Source: Microbacteriaceae bacterium
GTDB lineage: Bacteria > Actinomycetota > Actinomycetes > Actinomycetales > Microbacteriaceae
Direction: 5' to 3'
NCBI GenBank assembly: GCA_023254555.1
Contig: JALRLI010000027.1
Location: 1-14,006, forward strand
DNA: 14,006 bases
In this document: positions 1-4,781 of the stretch, in pieces
Numbering within the stretch: position 1 is the stretch's first letter
Layout of the letters: each line of letters opens with the position of its first letter
Translations under genes and position numbers: made by a program
The notes under the pieces: generated by a model
What the model was told of the DNA's origin: nothing
The model's database searches: none
Seen by the model: the letters and a program-made list of their open reading frames with translations, nothing else

Positions 1-578
1 TCCAACAAATTCATCACGTGTGCGCCGCGAGTGACCACGGTGACGTCGAGTTCTTTGATTTTGAGCGCCTCTGCGGCCTCAAGCCCAATGAAGCCTCCGC
101 CAAGCACGACAGCGCGTTTCGCAGTTTCGACCATACTCCGAAGATCCATTGCGTCGTTCACCGTGCGAAGGGTGCGGATGCGCGGTGAGTCGATGCCTGG
201 GATGTCTGGCACGATCGCCCGAGCGCCAGGCGCGAGAATGAGCTCATCGTAAGCCAGTGTGAGTTCACCCTCGGGCGTCGTGACAGTGACTTGCTGAGCG
301 GCAGTATCGACGCCCGTGACCTCATGGAAAATACGCACGTCGAGGTTCAGTGCGGCTTTGAGCGTGTCGGGGGTGTGCAGAAGTAGAGCCCAGTCATGCT
401 GAATCTCGCCGCCCACGTAGTAGGGCAGACCGCAGTTCGCGAACGACACAAACTCGCCCTTTTCGAGCACGATGATGTGTGCGTTCTCATCGAGGCGACG
501 CATGCGCGCAGCCGCGCTCATGCCACCGGCGACGCCACCTACAACAACAATTGTTTTGGCTGTTTCAGTATCAGACAT
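1..578 (-). CDS. CoA-disulfide reductase-type FAD/NAD(P)H oxidoreductase (3' part missing)
   Basis: This is the first 192 residues of a pyridine nucleotide-disulfide oxidoreductase that continues beyond the left edge; I translated it by hand from the complement. A glycine-rich FAD motif (GGVAGG, residues 14-19) is followed by SFANCGLPYYVGG, where Cys49 matches the single catalytic cysteine of CoA-disulfide, persulfide and polysulfide reductases (CoADR family). A second dinucleotide motif (GGGFIG, 160-165) should bind NAD(P)H. Family members are cytoplasmic and use NAD(P)H to reduce CoA disulfide or CoA persulfide; some carry a C-terminal rhodanese domain, and whether this one does lies outside the window. 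The start ATG overlaps the thioredoxin stop codon (TAATG), implying translational coupling and one transcript. Family is near certain. The exact substrate (CoA disulfide, persulfide, or NADH oxidase-type activity) cannot be decided here. Confidence 0.88.
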   Translation of the reverse strand, partial: MSDTETAKTIVVVGGVAGGMSAAARMRRLDENAHIIVLEKGEFVSFANCGLPYYVGGEIQHDWALLLHTPDTLKAALNLDVRIFHEVTGVDTAAQQVTVTTPEGELTLAYDELILAPGARAIVPDIPGIDSPRIRTLRTVNDAMDLRSMVETAKRAVVLGGGFIGLEAAEALKIKELDVTVVTRGAHVMNLL

Positions 579-985
579 TAGTTTGAGCTCGCTTCGCTCG
601 CAGCGTCGGTGCCCGTTGCAGCCTTCGCGGCAGCCTGCTCAGCGACCTGTCGACGAACGTCATCCATATCGAGCGCGCGGATGTTCTTGATGAGCTCCTC
701 GAGCTGTGGTTCTTGCAGCACACCCGGCTGCGAGAAGATCAGAATGTTGTCGCGAAAGGCCATCAGGGTTGGAATAGAGGTGATCTGAAACGCCGCAGCA
801 AGTCCCTGTTGCGCTTCGGTATCCACTTTGCCGAAGGTGATATCGGCGTGATTCTCACTGACCTTTTCGAAGATGGGGCCGAACATGCGGCAGGGCCCAC
901 ACCAAGCGGCCCAAAAGTCAACGAGTACGATGCCGTCAGTGATTGATTCAGCGAAATTTTGTTCGGTAAGGTCAGTTGTAGCCAT
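578..985 (-). CDS. trxA: Thioredoxin
   Basis: A 135-residue thioredoxin, a cytoplasmic dithiol reductant of protein disulfides. It has the canonical active site WCGPC (residues 28-32), the buried Asp in VDFWA (23-27) and the cis-proline loop SIPT (70-73). The thioredoxin fold ends near residue 107. The remaining 28 or so residues are an Ala/Ser/Thr-rich tail, an extension beyond the usual length of about 105. It is the first gene of a minus-strand unit with the CoADR-type flavoprotein, whose start codon overlaps its stop. There is no Shine-Dalgarno site before the ATG. A promoter hexamer ends six bases upstream, so the mRNA is probably leaderless. A CsoR/CstR-type palindrome lies in the promoter, so copper or reactive-sulfur control is likely (inference). 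A general housekeeping thioredoxin may exist elsewhere in the genome. Confidence 0.95.
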   Translation of the reverse strand: MATTDLTEQNFAESITDGIVLVDFWAAWCGPCRMFGPIFEKVSENHADITFGKVDTEAQQGLAAAFQITSIPTLMAFRDNILIFSQPGVLQEPQLEELIKNIRALDMDDVRRQVAEQAAAKAATGTDAASEASSN

Positions 986-986
986 G

Positions 987-1015
987 TTTCGAACTTATAC
1001 CCCAGGGGGTATGAT
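987..1015 (+). promoter_or_regulatory. Candidate promoter of copZ-copA
   Basis: TATGAT at 1010-1015 matches five of six bases of the -10 consensus and overlaps the right arm of the operator by three bases. The best -35 candidate 16-17 bp upstream is poor (TTTCGA at 987-992 or TTCGAA at 988-993). Transcription would begin near 1022, leaving a leader of about 50 nt with a good Shine-Dalgarno site before copZ. Confidence 0.45.
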
Positions 1016-1020
1016 TTCAA
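992..1020 (-). promoter_or_regulatory. Promoter of the thioredoxin–CoADR unit, probably leaderless
   Basis: On the minus strand, TTGAAA (1020 to 1015; five of six bases match the sigma-70-type -35) is followed after exactly 17 bp by TAAGTT (997 to 992, a TAnnnT -10). Six bases later comes the thioredoxin ATG at 985. That spacing puts the transcript start at, or within a base or two of, the start codon. An overlapping alternative -10 is TATAAG (999 to 994), with a less favourable 15-bp spacer. The palindrome at 997-1012 sits in the spacer. Confidence 0.6.
997..1012. promoter_or_regulatory. CsoR/CstR-type operator palindrome
   Basis: The sequence ATACCCC-AG-GGGGTAT is a perfect 7-bp inverted repeat around a 2-bp centre. 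The A/T-flanked C-tract/G-tract design matches operators of the CsoR (Cu(I)-sensing) and CstR (persulfide-sensing) repressor family. It lies between divergent copZ-copA and thioredoxin–CoADR genes, overlapping the candidate -10 on the copper side and filling the -35/-10 spacer on the thioredoxin side. No gene for the cognate repressor is in the window. Copper versus sulfur sensing cannot be told from the site alone. Confidence 0.72.
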
Positions 1021-1073
1021 GCGGGTTCGACCACAGCGTAATTGGCTGGGCCAGGCAGCATCAAGGAGCAAAC

Positions 1074-1283
1074 ATGAGTGAAAGCGTTTATCACGTCACC
1101 GGCATGACCTGCGGCCACTGTGCAGCGGCGGTTGAGCGAGAACTCAAGAAGATTCCCGGCGTGACTGAGGTTGACGTCAATATTGAAACCGGTGCGGTCA
1201 AGGTCGCAAGCGAGGCGCTCCTTGAGCGAACTGATGTAGCCGCTGCGATTGAAGAAGCAGGCTACGAACTCATCGGCAACTAA
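1074..1283 (+). CDS. copZ: Copper chaperone, heavy-metal-associated domain protein
   Basis: A 69-residue stand-alone HMA (ferredoxin-like) domain that binds Cu(I) and delivers it to the exporter encoded next. The metal site is GMTCGHC (residues 10-16), with Cys13 and Cys16 as ligands. The pattern of the fold, with a final AAIEEAGYEL, is typical, and the length is normal for CopZ. I chose ATG 1074 because AAGGAG (1063-1068) lies five bases upstream; an in-frame start at 873 would run through the divergent thioredoxin gene and its promoter. copA starts two bases after this stop codon, so the two are co-transcribed and probably co-translated. The palindrome at 997-1012 probably makes expression metal- or sulfur-responsive (inference). 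Confidence 0.93.
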   Translation: MSESVYHVTGMTCGHCAAAVERELKKIPGVTEVDVNIETGAVKVASEALLERTDVAAAIEEAGYELIGN

Positions 1284-1285
1284 CC

Positions 1286-3550
1286 ATGTCAGAAACCGAG
1301 CTCTCAATTGAGGGGATGACCTGCGCGAGCTGCGTGGCTCGGGTAGAGAAAAACCTGCAGAAGCTCGATGGGGTTTCGGCGCTCGTGAATTTGGCGACTG
1401 AAAAAGCGCACGTTGAGCATCCATCATCAGTTACGGATGATCAGTTGATCGCGGCGGTTGAGGCGGCGGGGTATCACGCGAAGGTGGCCGAGCCGAAGTT
1501 TGCGAAATCAAGTCACGAGCATGCCGTGCACGAAGCCGACAAGAATGCGTTCAGTCACACCAGCGCACACGACCACTCGATGCCGGGTGGCACTTCGCTG
1601 AAGAATCGCCTCCTCATCAGTGCTGTACTCACGGTGCCGGTATTTCTGCTTTCGATGATTCCAGCGCTGCAGTTCACTTATTGGCAGTGGCTGGTCTTTG
1701 CGATGGCAAGCCCGGTCGTATTTTGGGGAGCGTACCCCTTTCATCGGGCAGCTGCGATTAACCTGAGGCACGGCAACACCACAATGGACACCCTCATCTC
1801 AATGGGCGTGCTCGCGGCGTACATCTGGTCAGTCGTCGCGCTCTTTTTCGGTCACGCTGGAATGCCCGGTATGACCCACGAATTCACCTGGTTTACCGAC
1901 CCTGGCGACGCTCTGGGTCAGATCTATCTCGAAAGTGCCGCGGTCGTGACCACAGTGCTTCTTCTTGGCCGGTACATCGAAGAGCGTTCAAAAAAGTCTG
2001 CCGGTGCCGCACTGAAAGCGCTGCTTGAACTCGGTGCGAAAGATGTCACCGTGCGCGCGGCAGACGGCACCGAGCGGGTTATCCATATTTCTGAACTCAA
2101 CGTCGGCGACGAGTTTCTGGCGCGGCCGGGCGAAAGCATCGCGACCGACGGCGTGGTCGTGAGTGGAGCATCCGCCATTGACGAGAGCACGATGACTGGC
2201 GAATCGGTGCCACGCGAAGTCGGCGAGGGCGACGAGGTGACGGGGGCCACGGTCAACACCTCTGGTTTCTTAGTCATTCGAGCGACGCGAGTGGGCGCAG
2301 ATACCCAACTGGCTCGCATTGCCAAACTCGTCGAAATGGCGCAGGTTGGCAAGTCGAGCACGCAGCGTCTTGCCGACCGAGTTTCGGCGATATTCGTTCC
2401 AGCCGTGATCGTGATTGCCCTCGGCACCTTTCTGGTGTGGATGCTCGTGAGTGGTTCAGTCACGCTCGCGTTTTCTGCCGCGATTGCGGTTCTTATCATT
2501 GCCTGCCCGTGTGCGCTCGGATTAGCTATTCCGATGGCAATTCTTGTGGGTACCGGCCGAGGCGCTCAACTGGGCGTGCTGATTCGCGGCCCAGAGGCGC
2601 TCGAGCTCAGCGGTCGAGTGAACACCATTGTGTTCGACAAGACCGGCACGCTGACCGAGGGTAACATGCAGCTGGTCGGTTTCGGTTTGGTGGGTGAACG
2701 TGCCGGGGAAGGCGCTGGTGAGAGTGCAGAAGCGATGGATGCGCTGAGCGCTGTGGCCTCAGTAGAGCACGCGTCGGAGCATCCAATCGGTGAAGCGATT
2801 GTGCGTGGGGCAGAGCATCACGGTCTGGCTCTCAGCCAGGTCACCGAGGTTTCGAATCTGCCAGGGCAAGGAATTCGAGGAACCGTCGGGGGAGTTGTGG
2901 TGACTGTGCGCCGCGGGGAACCTGCCGCTGATTCAGCGGCAGAGCTTGCAACCTCGACGATCGTCGTGGCTGAGTTCGACGGGATTGAGCGAGCCTGGTT
3001 TGCAGTCAGCGATGTGGTGCGCCCAGATGCTGCGAAGGCGATAGCGCGACTCAAAGAGCTCAAGCTGATGCCGATGCTGCTCACCGGAGACTCGCAGCGT
3101 GTTGCTGACGCAGTAGCCGCTGAACTCGCGATCGACGACGTGTTCGCGCAGGTGCTGCCTGAGCAAAAAGCCACGCGAATTGCCGAGCTACAGCGGGCTG
3201 GTTCGCGGGTAGCGATGGTGGGTGACGGCGTGAACGACGCTGCAGCGCTCGCAACCGCTGACCTAGGTATCTCGATGGGCAGTGGAACCTCGGTTGCAAT
3301 TGAGGCGAGTGACATCACCCTGATGCGACCTGGTATCGGCGCGGTGGTTGATGCGGTGCGACTCTCGCGCTTCACCCTACACACGATGTACGGCAACCTG
3401 TTCTGGGCGTTCATCTACAACGTGTTGATGATTCCGCTTGCCGCGCTGGGGCTGCTGAATCCGATGTTCGCGGGGGCGGCGATGGCATTCTCAAGCGTGT
3501 TTGTGGTGCTCAACAGTCTGCGACTTCGCGCGTTTCGCGGCGAAAAGTAA
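1286..3550 (+). CDS. copA: Copper-exporting P1B-type ATPase
   Basis: A 754-residue heavy-metal P-type ATPase of the plasma membrane that pumps Cu(I) out of the cytoplasm. In order it shows one N-terminal HMA domain (GMTCASC, Cys13/Cys16), a His-rich linker (histidines at 77, 79, 82, 91, 95, 97), six core helices plus two N-terminal ones, and a short exposed His/Met segment (HAGMPGMTH). The actuator motif TGES is at 304-307, the transmembrane ion site CPC at 407-409 and the phosphorylated Asp in DKTGT at 451. The nucleotide-domain His-Pro is at 499-500 and GDGVND at 646-651. The last two helices carry YN and MAFSS, as in the Cu(I) subgroup P1B-1. Length is normal for a one-HMA CopA. It follows copZ after two bases and is ended by an intrinsic terminator. 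Ag(I) may also be transported. Confidence 0.95.
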   Translation: MSETELSIEGMTCASCVARVEKNLQKLDGVSALVNLATEKAHVEHPSSVTDDQLIAAVEAAGYHAKVAEPKFAKSSHEHAVHEADKNAFSHTSAHDHSMPGGTSLKNRLLISAVLTVPVFLLSMIPALQFTYWQWLVFAMASPVVFWGAYPFHRAAAINLRHGNTTMDTLISMGVLAAYIWSVVALFFGHAGMPGMTHEFTWFTDPGDALGQIYLESAAVVTTVLLLGRYIEERSKKSAGAALKALLELGAKDVTVRAADGTERVIHISELNVGDEFLARPGESIATDGVVVSGASAIDESTMTGESVPREVGEGDEVTGATVNTSGFLVIRATRVGADTQLARIAKLVEMAQVGKSSTQRLADRVSAIFVPAVIVIALGTFLVWMLVSGSVTLAFSAAIAVLIIACPCALGLAIPMAILVGTGRGAQLGVLIRGPEALELSGRVNTIVFDKTGTLTEGNMQLVGFGLVGERAGEGAGESAEAMDALSAVASVEHASEHPIGEAIVRGAEHHGLALSQVTEVSNLPGQGIRGTVGGVVVTVRRGEPAADSAAELATSTIVVAEFDGIERAWFAVSDVVRPDAAKAIARLKELKLMPMLLTGDSQRVADAVAAELAIDDVFAQVLPEQKATRIAELQRAGSRVAMVGDGVNDAAALATADLGISMGSGTSVAIEASDITLMRPGIGAVVDAVRLSRFTLHTMYGNLFWAFIYNVLMIPLAALGLLNPMFAGAAMAFSSVFVVLNSLRLRAFRGEK

Positions 3551-3561
3551 GCGAACGCTAG

Positions 3562-3580
3562 GGTGCTAGAGCACCTTTTT
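3562..3580 (+). terminator. Intrinsic terminator of copZ-copA
   Basis: GGTGCT (3562-3567) and AGCACC (3570-3575) form a perfect stem, in practice five pairs with a TAGA loop, followed directly by five T residues (3576-3580). It begins 11 bases after the copA stop. It also overlaps the stop and last codons of the opposing zinc-ribbon gene, so the bases serve both as coding sequence and as terminator. Confidence 0.8.
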
Positions 3581-3925
3581 CACGACGCTTGATTTCAGCA
3601 TCATCGAGCCAAAGCCGTCGACCTTCGCGTCGATGTCGTGCCCATTGACCGGCTCGACAAGGCGAATGTTACGCGCCTTGGTGCCGACCTTGATTGGCTT
3701 GGGCGCACCCTTCACCTTGAGATCTTTCACAATGGTTACGGTGTCACCGTCGGCAAGCTCATTGCCCACCGAATCCTTCACCACGCCTCCGGCCGCGGCA
3801 CCTGCGGCATCCTCAGACTCGCTCGGCGACCACTCGTGCGCGCACTCAGGGCACACCAGCAGCGCACCCATCTCGTACACATAAGCGCTGTCGCACTCCG
3901 GGCAGGGGGGTAGCTGGTCACTCAT
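3566..3925 (-). CDS. yjdM: Zinc-ribbon protein of the YjdM/PhnA family
   Basis: A 119-residue cytoplasmic protein. An N-terminal zinc ribbon holds two CPEC knuckles (Cys8/Cys11 and Cys25/Cys28), followed by an acidic/Ala-rich linker. A C-terminal SH3-like PhnA domain (about residues 47-119) contains the family sequence VKDSVGNELADGDTV. Length and architecture match the family well. Despite the historical name, E. coli YjdM is not needed for phosphonate breakdown, and no phosphonate genes are nearby, so the function is unknown. Its ATG overlaps the stop of the upstream phosphatase gene (ATGA), implying translational coupling. Its last codons lie within the opposing copA terminator. Family assignment is firm; biological role is open. 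Confidence 0.9.
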   Translation of the reverse strand: MSDQLPPCPECDSAYVYEMGALLVCPECAHEWSPSESEDAAGAAAGGVVKDSVGNELADGDTVTIVKDLKVKGAPKPIKVGTKARNIRLVEPVNGHDIDAKVDGFGSMMLKSSVVKKVL

Positions 3926-4488
3926 AGTTGCTCATCATTCAACATCAGCACACGCCATCCGTCAGCGTGCCTCTCTAACAGCGTGACGCCAGTATTGCGG
4001 ATGCGCGGCGCCTGCATTTCAAACATCACATTGAGCGTGCAGCGAATGTAGCTACCGTGGCTCACAACAATCAGATTTTGACCGGTGTAGGTTTCATGAA
4101 TCAGCTCGAGCGCTGCGGAGCCTCGAGTGCCGACGGCGTGCTCTGTTTCAGCGTCGAGAAACTCGCCGTCAGCCAGCCGCACCGCATCAAGTGCAGGTCC
4201 GCCAGGCAGACCCTCGGCAGCGCCGAAGAATCGTTCGATGAGATCTTCACGGTGTTCAGGATCTTCGAGCTCGAGCTCTGCGGCAATAATTTTTGCGGTC
4301 ACGGCTGCGCGACTGAGGGGGGATGTGCACACGCGATGCCATTCGGTGTGCCGGAGTGATTCGGCAACCAGGGTTGACTGTGCTTCGCCTCGAGCATTCA
4401 ACGGAATGTCGGTGCGTCCCTGAATGCGAAACTGGGCATTCCACTCGGTTTCGCCATGGCGAATGAGGGCAATCGTGGTCGGTTGCAT
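3922..4488 (-). CDS. Histidine phosphatase family protein (phosphoglycerate mutase-like)
   Basis: A 188-residue member of the branch-1 histidine phosphatase superfamily. The phosphohistidine motif RHGE is at residues 10-13 (nucleophile His11), Arg60 is in SPLSRA, an acidic residue is in FFGAAEG (about 85-93), and the second catalytic histidine is His144 in VVSHGS. It is shorter than cofactor-dependent phosphoglycerate mutase (about 230-250 residues), so a broad phosphatase acting on small phosphorylated metabolites is more likely than glycolytic mutase; the substrate cannot be read from the sequence. TAACGT ends six bases before the ATG and there is no usable Shine-Dalgarno site (GGAAGG abuts the ATG), so it may be leaderless. 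The stop overlaps the next gene's start (ATGA). Confidence 0.9.
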   Translation of the reverse strand: MQPTTIALIRHGETEWNAQFRIQGRTDIPLNARGEAQSTLVAESLRHTEWHRVCTSPLSRAAVTAKIIAAELELEDPEHREDLIERFFGAAEGLPGGPALDAVRLADGEFLDAETEHAVGTRGSAALELIHETYTGQNLIVVSHGSYIRCTLNVMFEMQAPRIRNTGVTLLERHADGWRVLMLNDEQL

Positions 4489-4508
4489 CCTTCCACGTTA
4501 CTTCAAAT

Positions 4509-4540
4509 GCCTGAGGCTTCTCGTCTGGGTGTGCTCAGGC
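4509..4540. repeat. 7-bp inverted repeat between divergent genes
   Basis: GCCTGAG (4509-4515) and CTCAGGC (4534-4540) are perfect reverse complements separated by 18 bases. The arm centres are 25 bp apart, about two and a half helical turns. No T-run follows on either side, so it does not look like a terminator. It may be an operator for the phosphatase or helicase promoter, but no regulator can be named. Confidence 0.4.
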
Positions 4541-4560
4541 TGCCTTGCCTTTAGAACCAC

Positions 4561-4592
4561 TTGGCATCGCTCGCGGGAAAGTCAGCTACAAT
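4561..4592 (+). promoter_or_regulatory. Candidate promoter of the SNF2 helicase
   Basis: TACAAT at 4587-4592 is the best -10 in the gap. TTGGCA at 4561-4566 is the nearest -35-like element, but the 20-bp spacer is long. If used, transcription would begin near 4599 and give a leader of about 180 nt, unlike the apparently leaderless genes around it. Confidence 0.35.
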
Positions 4593-4639
4593 AAAAGTGT
4601 TAGCTGTGAGCTACGCTTCACAAGCCCGACCGTGACCTC

Positions 4640-4654
4640 GGCACTTGATGTGCC
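4640..4654 (+). other. Small stem-loop in the helicase leader
   Basis: GGCAC (4640-4644) pairs with GTGCC (4650-4654) around a TTGAT loop. It lies in the predicted leader and is not followed by a T-run, so it is not a typical terminator. A structural role in the leader is possible but unproven. Confidence 0.3.
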
Positions 4655-4781
4655 AACCACGATGCTCGGAACAGCCCGCCGCCAACACACTTCACACCCG
4701 GGGTGCCGCGGTTGCGCTTGGCAATCGACGGGGTATCTAGGTGAATCACAAGCTAAAGGCAAGTAGAGCTACAGGAGCACA

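Larger units (their letters stand above)
4489..4781. other. 293-bp divergent intergenic region with a long leader
   Basis: This gap separates the phosphatase (minus) from the SNF2 helicase (plus). It holds an inverted repeat at 4509-4540, a plausible -10 at 4587-4592, a TAGCT/AGCTA palindrome at 4601-4613, a small stem at 4640-4654, four copies of AGCTA (4584, 4609, 4751, 4767), and the helicase ribosome-binding site AGGAG (4773-4777). A GTG-started open frame (4632-4766, 44 codons, ending 15 bases before the helicase ATG) is present but has no ribosome-binding site and no recognisable similarity. I recognise no known riboswitch class. Confidence 0.6.

Noticed and set aside
873..1073. Upstream extension of copZ to an in-frame start at 873
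   Set aside because: It would run antisense through the thioredoxin gene and across the promoter/operator. ATG 1074 has a strong Shine-Dalgarno site and matches the start of the HMA domain.
1924..2499. Long minus-strand open frame inside copA, and similar antisense frames at 2818-3414, 7620-8105 and 10278-11030
   Set aside because: They are antisense to clearly conserved genes, have Ser/Arg/Thr- or Ala-rich shadow translations, and have no domains or ribosome-binding sites.
3566..3925. A phosphonate-use role for the PhnA-named protein
   Set aside because: No phn transport or C-P lyase genes are nearby, and the family name is historical.
4632..4766. Possible leader peptide upstream of the SNF2 helicase (GTG at 4632; the frame opens at 4545)
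   Set aside because: There is no ribosome-binding site, no recognisable composition such as a run of a regulatory amino acid, and no known family. Kept only as a remark under the leader finding.
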